A DNA stretch of 47,264 bases from CAWJEL01 sp964647255 (GTDB lineage Bacteria; Chloroflexota; Anaerolineae; CG2-30-64-16). A program made the position numbers and the translations under genes. The stretch covers positions 1 to 47,264 of the forward strand of contig CAZYGI010000026.1 of NCBI GenBank assembly GCA_964647255.1. The letters are read 5' to 3'. The notes under the pieces are model-generated. The model worked only from the letters and a program-made list of their open reading frames with translations. It was not told the origin of the DNA and searched no databases. Below, in pieces: positions 1 to 8,206 of the stretch (its first letter is position 1; each line of letters opens with the position of its first letter).

Positions 1-54
1 GAGCGCTTCCCTGCGGAGGAAGAGGCCGAGCGTTCGAATCGCTCCTGGGATACC
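1..54 (+). tRNA. tRNA-Arg (anticodon GCG), 5' part cut by window edge
   Basis: Only the 3' two thirds is present. The D-stem 3' strand is 1-4. The anticodon stem CTTCC/GGAAG is at 6-10 and 18-22, enclosing the seven-base loop CTGCGGA (11-17). A five-base variable loop follows, then the T-arm GAGCG/CGCTC (28-32, 40-44) with loop TTCGAAT, and the acceptor 3' strand CTGGGAT (45-51) with discriminator A52. In this fold the anticodon at 13-15 is GCG, which reads CGC/CGU (Arg). Most bacteria use ACG (inosine) here, so the call is slightly unusual. A full CCA is not encoded (ACCT follows). Confidence 0.8.
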
Positions 55-56
55 TG

Positions 57-94
57 AATACAAACGCCGCTGGATTTCCAGCGGCGTTTGTATT
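57..94. terminator. Perfect 18-bp palindromic terminator, probably bidirectional
   Basis: Positions 57-74 are the exact reverse complement of 77-94, with two bases at the centre. The outer pairs are A/T-rich (AATACAAA at 57-64, TTTGTATT at 87-94) and the inner stem is GC-rich, so either strand gives a GC hairpin ending in a U-rich stretch. It lies between the rightward tRNA and the convergent end of the patB-like gene. Confidence 0.8.
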
Positions 95-137
95 GGGTGG
101 ATGTTTCTGTGATCTGAGGATGCGCTCTCCGCCCGGC

Positions 138-1292
138 CTAACGCGCCGCCAGCGCCGCGCGCATCCGCTCAAGCGCCTGGGCCAGCGTGGCGCGCGGGCA
201 GCCGAAGTTCAGCCGCACGAAGCCCTCGCCGCCGCGGCCGAACCAATCCCCTTCGTTCAACCCTACCCGCGCCCGCTGCGCAAAGAACTGCGCCGGCTTC
301 TCCGGTAGATGCGCCTCCCGGCAGTCCAGCCAGGCGAGATAGGTGCCTTCCAGGGGGGTCATGTGGACGCCTGGCAGCTCATTTGCGACGAAATGGTCGG
401 TGAAGTCCCGGTTCGCCTCCAGGTAACGCAGACACTCCGCCAGCCATCCGGCGCCGTCGCGGTAGGCGGCCAGCGCGGCCGTGAAGCCGAGGATATCGCC
501 GTGCGGCACGATGTCCTTGCGCGCGGCCTTGAAACGCTCGCGCAGCCCCGCGTCCGGGATCACGGCAAACGAGAGGCCCAGCCCGGCGATGTTGAAAGTT
601 TTGCTGGGCGCCATCAACGTGATGGTGCGCGCCTCGATCTCCGGCGCCAGGGCGGCGATCGGCGTGTGCTGGCAGCCAGAGAAGATCAAGTCGCAGTGGA
701 TCTCGTCCGAGATGATGACGGCGTCGCGCTGCAAGCAGAGATCGGCCATCGCAGCCAGCTCCGCCGGCCGGAACACCCGGCCCGTGGGATTGTGCGGATT
801 GCACAGAATGAAGGCGGTTGTGCGGTCCGTCAGGGTTGCGGCCATCCGGGCGAAATCCACCGCATAGCGGCCGTCCGGCAGCCGGGTCAGTTCCATGTCC
901 TGCATCTCAAGGCCAAAGTTGCCGGCAAGGCTCAGCATCGGGCCGTAGACGGGCGTCTGCACCAGCAGACCATCGCCCGGTGATGTCACCGCCCGCGCGG
1001 CGACGTTGAAGGCCGACACGATGCCCGGGATGAAGATGATGGCTTCCTCGGCCACCTTCCAGCCGTAGAGATCCGCCAGGCGTGCGACCAGCCGTTCGCG
1101 CAACTCCTTCGGCTCGATGCCGTAACCGTAGATCCCCTGTTGAACGCGTTCGAGCAGCGCCGCGATCACCGGCTCGGGTGAGCGGAAATCCATGTCGGCC
1201 ACCCAGAGGGGCAGCACGTCTTCGTCGAAGAACCGCCACTTGATGCTGTCGGTCCCGCGGCGCGGGATGATTTGGTCGAAGTTGTATGACAT
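138..1292 (-). CDS. patB: PatB/MalY-family PLP-dependent C-S lyase (cystathionine beta-lyase type)
   Basis: 384-residue fold-type I aminotransferase-like enzyme, normal length for PatB/MalY. The N-terminal PLWVADMDF (29-37) is a hallmark of this subfamily. NPHNPTGR is at 165-172, SDEIHCDL (195-202) carries the cofactor-contacting Asp, and Lys231 in APSKTFN is the Schiff-base lysine. The C-terminal VRLNFGCPR supplies the carboxylate-binding Arg. Family members cleave cystathionine or cysteine to pyruvate, ammonia and a thiol; some have other physiological substrates, so the exact one is not claimed. It is the last gene of a leftward operon with uvsE and an unknown gene, and it ends at the palindromic terminator. 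GGAGCC precedes the ATG. Confidence 0.88.
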   Translation of the reverse strand: MSYNFDQIIPRRGTDSIKWRFFDEDVLPLWVADMDFRSPEPVIAALLERVQQGIYGYGIEPKELRERLVARLADLYGWKVAEEAIIFIPGIVSAFNVAARAVTSPGDGLLVQTPVYGPMLSLAGNFGLEMQDMELTRLPDGRYAVDFARMAATLTDRTTAFILCNPHNPTGRVFRPAELAAMADLCLQRDAVIISDEIHCDLIFSGCQHTPIAALAPEIEARTITLMAPSKTFNIAGLGLSFAVIPDAGLRERFKAARKDIVPHGDILGFTAALAAYRDGAGWLAECLRYLEANRDFTDHFVANELPGVHMTPLEGTYLAWLDCREAHLPEKPAQFFAQRARVGLNEGDWFGRGGEGFVRLNFGCPRATLAQALERMRAALAAR

Positions 1293-1337
1293 GATGGCTC
1301 CATGAGAATATGTATGGGCCGCGCTCGCCGATTCCGG

Positions 1338-2099
1338 TCAATTCTGCGGAGACGATCCGGCCGCCAGTCCGCCCAAGCCGGCAGCCAGGGCGGCCAGCCA
1401 ATCGGCCCATCCAGCGGGATCAGCCGCCAGCTCGTCCCTGCTGGCCCACACAGGCGTCCATGCGCCCGCGGCCAGCAGGTAATCCGGCGGCGGCTCCTCG
1501 CGCACGCCGCGCTCGCCGCGCGGCTCGTCTGTGATCAGCAATGCCACCCGTCCGTCGCGGCATAGCAGGGCGAAATCGGCCACGTACTCCGGCAGCCGAT
1601 CTTCGAGCGGGTACTGGCGCTCGGCCTCGACGCCGGCCTGTTTGAGCGCCTCCCACAGCCGCTCCTGGGCGGTGCTTTTGACCCAGAGGTCGTTGATCTC
1701 GGTGGCGCCCAGCAGCCGGCCGTGTGTGGTGGCAATGAAGGTGATGCGGCGCAGCCGGCGGCTGGGGATCGGGTGGGGCAGGGCTTCCAGCGCACCGAGA
1801 TCCACCCGGTAGTAGCGCTCATCGGCGCGCGGGTGCAGCGGTTCCTCCGGGATCAGCTCCCGGCGCCGCGCGATCCGATAGCCGCGCACGGGCGCACACC
1901 AGCGGATCGTCCAGCGCTCCTCCGGCGGGAAGGCGCCTGTTTGATAAAACGCCAGATAGTCAGCGGCGATGCGTTGGGGCGCATGCGCCAGCGGAATGCG
2001 ATACCACCCCTCGTCGCGCGCCCGCGTCACATCGGCGGGATCGTTCACGACCACGACCAGCACCGGCGCATCCGGTTCGCCGGTTTCATCGCGCAGCAT
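1338..2099 (-). CDS. Conserved unknown, possible PD-(D/E)XK-like fold
   Basis: 253 residues, not recognised as a named family. The middle contains a pattern reminiscent of restriction-nuclease-like folds. LWVKSTAQERLWEALKQAG holds a helix with a Glu, followed by a segment around VEAERQY. Then comes VADFALLCRDGRVALLI, which resembles the Asp-bearing strand and the next strand of a PD-(D/E)XK core. The usual E-x-K on the second strand is not obvious, because LLITDE replaces it, so a catalytic role is doubtful. The start overlaps the end of uvsE by 14 bp, implying translational coupling. The patB-like gene follows after 45 bp. A link to DNA repair is inferred from the neighbour only. Confidence 0.65.
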   Translation of the reverse strand: MLRDETGEPDAPVLVVVVNDPADVTRARDEGWYRIPLAHAPQRIAADYLAFYQTGAFPPEERWTIRWCAPVRGYRIARRRELIPEEPLHPRADERYYRVDLGALEALPHPIPSRRLRRITFIATTHGRLLGATEINDLWVKSTAQERLWEALKQAGVEAERQYPLEDRLPEYVADFALLCRDGRVALLITDEPRGERGVREEPPPDYLLAAGAWTPVWASRDELAADPAGWADWLAALAAGLGGLAAGSSPQN

Positions 2100-3054
2100 G
2101 GCTCACCTCGGATTCGTCTTCTGCCAGGTCCGGCGCATAGCGTGCGAGATCGGCGCGCAGTTGCAGCAGCGCAAGGTCCTTGGCGCGCACTTCCAGCATG
2201 ACATCGAAATCGCGCAACCCCTCCGCGACACGTAAGAGGTCAATGAATTCAAATGGATTGACATAATCTGCATGATACGTCCAGCGCGTCTGCCGCACGG
2301 CGGGCGCGCTTTCCGCGCCCTCGGCCTCCACCAGCCACTCGGTGCGGGGCGTGCTGAAGTGGATTTTGGGCCGCACGCCGGCCGGCCAGGTCGCCAGGCA
2401 GGCGGCGAGCGCCTCGCGCGGCGTGCGGCCGTCGGGGTTCATCAGGCGGTGGTGGAGATTATCGAACACCAGCCGGATGCCGGTGCGCTCGTGGGCCCAG
2501 ACGGTGTCGGCAACTCCGAACCGGGTATCGTCGTTTTCCAGCACGAGCCGCCGCTGTGCGGGCTCCGGTAGGCCCTCGAACGCCGTCACGAAACGCGCCC
2601 GAGCCTTCTCCCGTTCGCCGTACACACCGCCCAGGTGAGTGATGACGGCCGCCTCCGGCCCTAGCCCCATCGCGTCCAGGATGTTGGCCTGGACGATCAA
2701 ATCCGCCGCGCTACGGGCCACCAGGTCGGGGTCGGGTGAGTTTAAGACGACGTGGGGGGCCGGATGAAAGGATAGCCGCAGCCCGCTCTGGCGCGCCACC
2801 GCACCGACGGCTGCAAGCTCCTCGGCGCATTCCGCAACCTGACCGTGGAACTGCGGCATGTCGGGGTGCGTGGCATAGGGCGCCAGGTCCGAGGACATCC
2901 GGTACATCGCGATTTTGTTCGCGGCGAGGTAGCCGAAAACGTCGCGCAGATATGCCAGGCTCACGCTTAAGTGCGGCCGGTTCTGCCAGCGACGGCTGTC
3001 ATGGCTCTTGAGTTCTGGCCGGGCCAGTGGTTTAACGACGAATCCGAGGCGCAT
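2086..3054 (-). CDS. uvsE: UV-damage endonuclease UvsE/UVDE
   Basis: 322-residue TIM-barrel endonuclease. The family nicks DNA 5' of UV photoproducts and some other lesions, giving a repair route independent of UvrABC. It starts MRLGFVVKP, the usual barrel-strand opening. Family-typical stretches follow: KIAMYRMSSDLAPYATHP, LSFHPAPHVVLNSPDPD, THLGGVYGEREKA, LVLENDDTRFG (metal-ligand strand), LVFDNLHHRL, KIHFSTPR, and DVMLEVRAKDLALLQL near the end. Length and motif order are complete. It is the first gene of the leftward operon and overlaps the following unknown gene. A leftward promoter is likely in the 70-bp spacer shared with the divergent secreted-protein gene, where the reverse strand contains TATACT. 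Confidence 0.93.
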   Translation of the reverse strand: MRLGFVVKPLARPELKSHDSRRWQNRPHLSVSLAYLRDVFGYLAANKIAMYRMSSDLAPYATHPDMPQFHGQVAECAEELAAVGAVARQSGLRLSFHPAPHVVLNSPDPDLVARSAADLIVQANILDAMGLGPEAAVITHLGGVYGEREKARARFVTAFEGLPEPAQRRLVLENDDTRFGVADTVWAHERTGIRLVFDNLHHRLMNPDGRTPREALAACLATWPAGVRPKIHFSTPRTEWLVEAEGAESAPAVRQTRWTYHADYVNPFEFIDLLRVAEGLRDFDVMLEVRAKDLALLQLRADLARYAPDLAEDESEVSHAAR

Positions 3055-3065
3055 AACACCGACTC

Positions 3066-3095
3066 TTTACGGAAGGAAGCTGGATCGTGTATAAT
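3066..3095 (+). promoter_or_regulatory. Sigma-70-type promoter for the secreted protein at 3125
   Basis: TTTACG (3066-3071), an 18-bp spacer and a perfect TATAAT (3090-3095), which places the start of transcription near 3102. The stretch is also the upstream region of leftward uvsE, so the two units probably share a compact divergent promoter region. Confidence 0.65.
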
Positions 3096-3124
3096 TCGGA
3101 CGCAAGTATAACACATGCGGCAGG

Positions 3125-4150
3125 ATGGGCCGAAGTCATATGCGCCTTGATGTGAAAACGGTGGGGAGCCGCTGCATCGGGCTGGCGATCGTGCTGGCCT
3201 GCCTTGCCGCGCCGGCCGCGCTCGCCCAGGACCTCGCGCCCGGCTATTGGGAGCAGTCACGCTTGCCCCAGACCGGCCTGGCGACTTTCTATGCGCCGGG
3301 GATGATGGAGTACGTGGAGAGCTACCGGTTGAGCGCAGCGCAGCTTCCCGCTTGCCCCGAATGCGTCGGCACGGTGGCGCTGCTGCGCGCCGGGGACATC
3401 GGCCGCAAGGTTTGGCTCCAACCGCCGGACGGCGAGCGGATCGGCCCGTTTCTGGTGATTGATTGCGCTCGCCGGCAGGACGTTGACGCGCTCCTCAGCC
3501 GCGGCTGGGTGGTTGACGTAAGTTATGAGCTGGGCCAGGTCTGGCAGATGGATCGGCCACTGGCCGGCGTGACCGTGTTGGAAGACCCCGCCGATGCGGC
3601 CAGCGGGATTGTGCGGCCTCATGCACCGACGCCGTTTTACGTGCCGCCGGGCGAGGTGGTGATCAGTGCACCTACGATGACGCCGGCCGTTACGGCGGCC
3701 GCGCCGACGCCGTGGCCCACCCGACGACCGGAAGGATTGGCTTCGCACGGCGCAACCCGTGAGCCGGCGCCCACCTCCCAGCCGCCGGCGCCGCGCCTGC
3801 CCACGCCGCTGACGCCGATCGTGACTACGCCGACCCCGGAAGTCACCGCGATGCCGGTTGGGATCGAGCCGGCGGTTTCGCCCGCGCCGACGCCCACGGC
3901 GACGCCTGAGCCTGAGGTGTCCGTCGGCCGGGCGGGCGGCGGACTGCTGGAACCCGCATCGGTGCTGACGCCGGCTCCGCCGCCGGTCTGGCCCACCGTC
4001 ACGCCGGCTGTGCGCTCCCCCCTCCGCACCCCGCGCCCAGACCTGACGCCGATCCTGCCGGCGGCGGGCTCTCCTACGCCACCGGCCACGTCGTCCGGCC
4101 CATCGCTGCTTGAGCTCTGGCACGACTTTTGGGAGGCCGTTCTGCATTGA
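3125..4150 (+). CDS. Secreted protein: double-psi beta-barrel-like domain plus Pro/Thr-rich tail
   Basis: 341 residues from the first ATG; the ATG at 3140 is an equally possible start because neither has a clear Shine-Dalgarno. A signal peptide is evident (basic start, then LAIVLACLAAPAALAQ). The exported N-terminal domain of about 130 residues contains GLATFYAPGMMEYV, paired cysteines in CPECVG, and RIGPFLVIDCARRQDVDALLSRGWVVDVS. It resembles RlpA/3D-type double-psi barrels, which bind or cut glycan, but the assignment is by eye. Residues from about 160 to 325 are a low-complexity Pro/Thr/Ala linker with many TP and PTP repeats, probably spacer or O-glycosylated. The protein ends in an aromatic helix, LLELWHDFWEAVLH. 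It stands alone behind its own promoter. Confidence 0.75.
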   Translation: MGRSHMRLDVKTVGSRCIGLAIVLACLAAPAALAQDLAPGYWEQSRLPQTGLATFYAPGMMEYVESYRLSAAQLPACPECVGTVALLRAGDIGRKVWLQPPDGERIGPFLVIDCARRQDVDALLSRGWVVDVSYELGQVWQMDRPLAGVTVLEDPADAASGIVRPHAPTPFYVPPGEVVISAPTMTPAVTAAAPTPWPTRRPEGLASHGATREPAPTSQPPAPRLPTPLTPIVTTPTPEVTAMPVGIEPAVSPAPTPTATPEPEVSVGRAGGGLLEPASVLTPAPPPVWPTVTPAVRSPLRTPRPDLTPILPAAGSPTPPATSSGPSLLELWHDFWEAVLH

Positions 4151-4170
4151 TCCCCATCGGGGGGGCCGCG

Positions 4171-4542
4171 CTATTCGCCCGTCTTGGCGCGTTCTGCGGC
4201 AACGATCTCAGGTGGGTAGCCGCTCAGGTCTTTGTTATCGCCCGGCGCGGCGCGATAGAGCAGCCGCTCGACGGGCAGATCGTTCATTAGGTCGGTGGCG
4301 ACGATCTCGGGTGCGTCGTCGGGGGTTACGCCGGCATACCAGCGATTCTGGGGGTAGACGACGACCATCGGGCCGTGCCCGCACTGGTTCAGACAGCCCG
4401 CCTTGTTGATGCGCACTTTTCCGTTTAGGCCGGCCTGGGCGATGCCCTGCTTGAGCCGCTTGACAATTGCCCCGCTGTCGCCATCCCGGCTGCACCAGGG
4501 GCCAAACGTGCAGACGAAGACGTGTTTTTCGTACTGACCCAT
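4171..4542 (-). CDS. Thioredoxin-like [2Fe-2S] ferredoxin
   Basis: 123-residue small ferredoxin of the (2Fe-2S) thioredoxin-like class. Its cluster cysteines are C11 and C17 in VCTFGPWC, and C50 and C54 in AGCLNQCGHGP. The C-x3-C pair followed by GHGPMVVVYP is diagnostic, and YAGVTPDDAPEIV is the usual C-terminal segment of the fold. Such proteins are soluble electron carriers or Fe-S proteins of uncertain partner. The gene is single and leftward. Its reverse-strand -10 TATAAT lies in the 59-bp divergent spacer with the deaminase gene. It ends 20 bp from the convergent secreted-protein gene. Confidence 0.87.
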   Translation of the reverse strand: MGQYEKHVFVCTFGPWCSRDGDSGAIVKRLKQGIAQAGLNGKVRINKAGCLNQCGHGPMVVVYPQNRWYAGVTPDDAPEIVATDLMNDLPVERLLYRAAPGDNKDLSGYPPEIVAAERAKTGE

Positions 4543-4574
4543 GCTGCGCTCCTGCCGATCTTGAGTTCGGCGCG

Positions 4575-4602
4575 ATTATACACCATATCACCTGGAGGCC
4601 AA
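4575..4602 (-). promoter_or_regulatory. Putative leftward promoter for the [2Fe-2S] ferredoxin
   Basis: Read on the reverse strand: TTGGCC (4602-4597), 16 bp, then a perfect TATAAT (4580-4575). The -35 would overlap the ribosome-binding and start region of the divergent deaminase gene. Confidence 0.4.
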
Positions 4603-5927
4603 TGAGCAACATCCTCCTCGAACACGCTGACATTATCACGCTTGACCTCGCCGGTCGCGTCTTGCGGGACGCCAGCCTGGCAATCTCGGATGATGCGATT
4701 GTCGCGGTGGGCGAAGCGCCCGAGGGCTTTGCGCCTGACGAGGTGGTGGATGCCTCCGGGCACATGATCATGCCCGGGTTCTTCAACGCGCACACGCACA
4801 GCCCGATGGTCTTGCTGCGGGGGTATGCGAACGACCTTCCGCTTGATCGCTGGCTGAACGAGCGCATCTTTCCGGCGGAGTCCGCGTTGACGGCTGAGGA
4901 TGTGTATTGGGGCGCATCCCTGGCTGCGGTCGAGATGATCCGCTCCGGGACGGTAGGCTTCGCCGATCACTATTTTTACATGCACGAAGTCGCGCGCATT
5001 GTTGTGGAAAGCGGCTTGCGGGCGAATCTGGCCTGGTGCATGTTTGGTGCTGCGGGAGGAGAAGTCGGCGCCGATCTGTCCGGCATCGCGCGCTTTGTTC
5101 AGGAATGGCAGGGTGCTGCCAATGGCCGGATTCTCGCGATGTTTGGCCCGCACTCTCCGATGACCTGTGACCGGCAGTTCCTGGCGCGCACGGCAGCCGT
5201 CGCTGCGCGGCTGGGGGTCGGGATTCACATCCATCTGGCGGAGCTGGAGTCCGAAGTGGCGCGCTCCCTGGCGCTGTATGATATGCGGCTGGTGGAACTG
5301 CTGGAATCCAGCGGTGTGTTTGAGGTGCCCGTGCTGGCGGCGCATTCGGTCCACCTGGCGGACTTTGAGCGCGGGATCCTTGCGGTCAAGGGCGCGACGG
5401 CGGTGCAGTGCCCCACCACCCACATGCGATTCGGCTATGGCGTGGCCCCGGTGCTCGATCTGCTCGCGGCCGGCGTCAACGTGGCGCTGGGCACGGACGG
5501 GGCGGCCAGCACCGGCGGGCTGGATATGCTCCAGGAGGCGCGTAACGCGGCGCTGATCCAGAAGCTGGCCGGCCGCGATGCGACCCGGCTGCCGGGCGAT
5601 CTACCGCTGCGCCTGGCAACGCAAAACGGCGCGCGCGGGATGGGTTTCTTGCGCAGCGGGGAGCTCGCGCCGGGGCGCGCGGCAGACCTGATCTTGTTCG
5701 ATACCGCGGTCGCACATTTGCAGCCGCTCCATGACCCCGTCGCGGCGGTGCTCTTTTCGGCGCAGGCCAGCGACGTCAGCGATGTCATGGTGGCGGGACG
5801 GTGGCTGATGCGCGGGCGGCGGCTGCTGACTTTGGACGAGGAACGCATCCTGCATGAGGTGCGGCAGCGCGCCGCGCGCCTGGCGCTGGCGCCTGCGCAC
5901 CAGATCCTGCGGTATCCGGCCGCGTGA
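4602..5927 (+). CDS. mtaD: 5'-methylthioadenosine/S-adenosylhomocysteine deaminase-type amidohydrolase
   Basis: 441 residues from the ATG preceded by CTGGAGG; the frame is open farther upstream but lacks support. Metal-dependent amidohydrolase: H64 and H66 in NAHTHSPM are the first metal pair, followed by the MTA/SAH-deaminase-typical LLRGYANDLPLDRWL. Next are the third metal His and Glu in IHIHLAELESE (about 208-218), AHSVHLADFE, the CPTTHMRFG segment and GTDGAAST with the catalytic Asp. The N-terminal and C-terminal small beta domains are complete. The family deaminates MTA, SAH and sometimes adenosine. Substrate choice cannot be fixed from sequence. An MTA phosphorylase (mtnP) lies elsewhere in this window, so two possible fates for MTA are encoded. 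Confidence 0.85.
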   Translation: MSNILLEHADIITLDLAGRVLRDASLAISDDAIVAVGEAPEGFAPDEVVDASGHMIMPGFFNAHTHSPMVLLRGYANDLPLDRWLNERIFPAESALTAEDVYWGASLAAVEMIRSGTVGFADHYFYMHEVARIVVESGLRANLAWCMFGAAGGEVGADLSGIARFVQEWQGAANGRILAMFGPHSPMTCDRQFLARTAAVAARLGVGIHIHLAELESEVARSLALYDMRLVELLESSGVFEVPVLAAHSVHLADFERGILAVKGATAVQCPTTHMRFGYGVAPVLDLLAAGVNVALGTDGAASTGGLDMLQEARNAALIQKLAGRDATRLPGDLPLRLATQNGARGMGFLRSGELAPGRAADLILFDTAVAHLQPLHDPVAAVLFSAQASDVSDVMVAGRWLMRGRRLLTLDEERILHEVRQRAARLALAPAHQILRYPAA

Positions 5928-5980
5928 AGTGGCCGTGGACACGGCCTGACGGGCGATCTGTGTATAACCACACGGTATCT

Positions 5981-6009
5981 TTGACAGTCTGCCCGTTTTT
6001 TCGTAAAAT
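5981..6009 (+). promoter_or_regulatory. Strong sigma-70-type promoter for the EF-G-like gene
   Basis: Perfect TTGACA (5981-5986), exactly 17 bp, TAAAAT (6004-6009). Transcription would start near 6016, giving a leader of about 95 nt. This is one of the best consensus promoters in the window. Confidence 0.8.
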
Positions 6010-6110
6010 CAAAGGGTTGACTTTCAGCGATCAACGTGGGCCGTGGCGCGTGCCGGAAGCCCCGATTCGAATTCAGTTCTGAACGTGTGCTACCCTGGCG
6101 AGGAGGGGTA

Positions 6111-8192
6111 ATGACAAGCTATTCCACTGAGCATCTGCGAAATATCGTCATGGTCGGACATGGCAGCTCGGGCAAGACAACCCTGGCTGAGGCAATGCTG
6201 TTCAGCACCGGGGTCTTGAGCCGCCGCGGCCGCGTCGAAGATGGCACCACGGTTGCGGACTGGGACGAGGAGGCGATTCGCCGCAAGCTGTCGGTTGCGG
6301 CGTCGGTCATTCCTTGCGAACACAATGGTGTCAAGGTTAACTTGCTGGACACTCCCGGCTTCCTGGATTTCGCAGGCGAAGCGAAAGGCGCCGTGTTGGT
6401 CGCCGATGCTGGCCTGGTGCTGCTGGACTCCGTGTCGGGCGTCGAGGTCGGCACCGAGCTGGGTTGGGGTTATCTCGATGAGCAGCGCCTGCCGCGGGCG
6501 GCGTTCGTCAACAAGATGGACCGCGAAAACGCCAACTTCGAGCGCGCCGTTGCGACCCTGCGCGACGCGTTCAGCGGCGTGATCGTCCCTGTCTTCCTGC
6601 CGGTTGGCGAGGGGTCCGATTTCAAGGGCGTGGTTGATCTGATCAGCCTGAAAGCCTACATGGGCGAGGCCGCCACACTGGCCGAGCCGCCTGCGGGGAT
6701 GGCGGATGCCATCGCCGCCGCGCGTACGCAGTTGGTTGAGGCGGCCGCTGAGGGCGACGATGAGCTCATCATGAAATACCTGGACGGTGAGGAATTGACT
6801 GCGGCCGAAATCAGCCGCGGCCTGCGCGCAGGGATTGCCTCCGGCGCCATTGTTCCGGTCTTCTGCGGCGCCGCGGTGAGCGGGGTTGCGATCCGGCCTT
6901 TGTTGGAGGCGCTGGCGACCTTCATGCCGAACCCGGCTGAGCGTCCGATTTACACCGCCACGCGCCCAAACGGCGAAGCGGTTGACTTGCCGGCCGACGC
7001 AAGCGGCCCGCTGACGCTCCTGGTCTGGAAGACCGTGGCCGATCCGTTCGTGGGAAAGATCTCCTATTACCGTGTCGTCTCCGGCACGCTCAAGCCGGAC
7101 ACGCGGCTGTGGAGCCTGCCCAGCGCGGTCGAAGAGCGGCTGAGCCAGGTCTTCTCCCCGCGCGGCAAGGAGCAGGTGCCGGTCACTGAGCTGGCGGCCG
7201 GCGACATCGGCGGCGTCACGAAGCTGGCTAACACCGCCACCAACGCCACCCTGTCCGAGAAGGCCAACTCCTTCGAGCTGCCGCGACCGGTCTATCCGGA
7301 GCCGCTCTACTCGGTCGCCATCACGCCGAAGACCAAGGCGGACTCGGCGAAGATGGGCCCGGCCCTGAACCGCGTCACCGAAGAAGACCCGTCGCTGTCG
7401 TGGCGTATGGAGCAGGGCACCAACGAAACGATCCTCTCCGGCATGGGCGAGCAGCACATTGACCTGGCTGTGCGCCGCATGGAGAGCAAGTTCGGCGTGG
7501 GCCTGCTCACTGCGGTGCCCAAGGTGCCGTATCACGAATCAATCACGCGCAGCGCGTCCGATTACCACCGCCATAAGAAGCAAACCGGCGGCGCAGGGCA
7601 GTTCGGTGAAGTCCATATGGAAATCAAGCCGCTGCCCACCGGTGGCGGGTTCGAGTTTGACACCAGCCGCGTGTTTGGCGGCGCGATCCAGAACAGCTTC
7701 TTCCCGTCCATCGAGAAGGGCATCCGTTCCCGCCTGGCCGAGGGGCCGCTGGCCGGCTATCCCGTGGTGGATGTCCGCTGTGAAGTCTATGATGGCAAAA
7801 TGCACCCGGTGGATTCCAAGGACATCGCGTTCCAGATCGCTGGCCGGGAGGTCTTCAAGAAGACGTTCATGGCGGCCGGCCCGGTGCTGCAGGAGCCGAT
7901 CATGGATGTGACAATCACCGTGCCGGAAGAATACATGGGCGACATCATGGGCGACCTGAACACCCGCCGCGGCCGCGTCATGGGCATGGAGCAGGCCAAG
8001 GGCAAGGGGATCATCACCGCCCAGGTGCCAGCGGCCGAGATGCAGCGCTACGCAATTGATCTCCGCTCAATCACGCAAGGCCGCGGGTTCTACACGATGA
8101 AGCTCTCGCACTACGAGGCCATCCCGCCGCACATCGCGGAGCCGATCATCGCCGCGGCGAAGAAAGAGCGCGTCGAGTCCGACGAAGAGTAA
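6111..8192 (+). CDS. Elongation factor G-like translational GTPase (EF-G paralogue)
   Basis: 693 residues from the ATG preceded by GAGGAGGGG; an in-frame ATG at 6036 is ignored because the domain begins MTSYSTEHLRN. All EF-G domains appear. The G domain has P-loop GHGSSGKTT in place of the canonical GHVDHGKTT or GHIDAGKTT, DTPGFLDF and NKMDR. Domain II, then domain III-V motifs follow: EQHIDLAVRRM, KKQTGGAGQFGEVHMEI, YMGDIMGDLNTRRGRVMGME. The altered P-loop places it with the EF-G-like/EF-G2 branch rather than the main FusA; members of that branch have been linked to ribosome function without a settled single role. It is monocistronic behind a strong promoter. Confidence 0.88.
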   Translation: MTSYSTEHLRNIVMVGHGSSGKTTLAEAMLFSTGVLSRRGRVEDGTTVADWDEEAIRRKLSVAASVIPCEHNGVKVNLLDTPGFLDFAGEAKGAVLVADAGLVLLDSVSGVEVGTELGWGYLDEQRLPRAAFVNKMDRENANFERAVATLRDAFSGVIVPVFLPVGEGSDFKGVVDLISLKAYMGEAATLAEPPAGMADAIAAARTQLVEAAAEGDDELIMKYLDGEELTAAEISRGLRAGIASGAIVPVFCGAAVSGVAIRPLLEALATFMPNPAERPIYTATRPNGEAVDLPADASGPLTLLVWKTVADPFVGKISYYRVVSGTLKPDTRLWSLPSAVEERLSQVFSPRGKEQVPVTELAAGDIGGVTKLANTATNATLSEKANSFELPRPVYPEPLYSVAITPKTKADSAKMGPALNRVTEEDPSLSWRMEQGTNETILSGMGEQHIDLAVRRMESKFGVGLLTAVPKVPYHESITRSASDYHRHKKQTGGAGQFGEVHMEIKPLPTGGGFEFDTSRVFGGAIQNSFFPSIEKGIRSRLAEGPLAGYPVVDVRCEVYDGKMHPVDSKDIAFQIAGREVFKKTFMAAGPVLQEPIMDVTITVPEEYMGDIMGDLNTRRGRVMGMEQAKGKGIITAQVPAAEMQRYAIDLRSITQGRGFYTMKLSHYEAIPPHIAEPIIAAAKKERVESDEE

Positions 8193-8206
8193 TCCTTTCA
8201 GCAAGA

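Noticed and set aside
3257..4147. Leftward 296-residue open frame opposite the secreted protein
   Set aside because: Arg/Gly-rich shadow of the Pro/Thr-rich coding strand; no ribosome-binding site or domain.
5931..5946. GGCCGTG/CACGGCC hairpin after mtaD as a terminator
   Set aside because: Stem of 7 bp with a 2-base loop and no T-run; too weak to call.
6090..7535. 481-residue leftward frame opposite the EF-G-like gene
   Set aside because: Mirror of a highly conserved translational GTPase; composition is His/Gln/Arg-rich, without domains.
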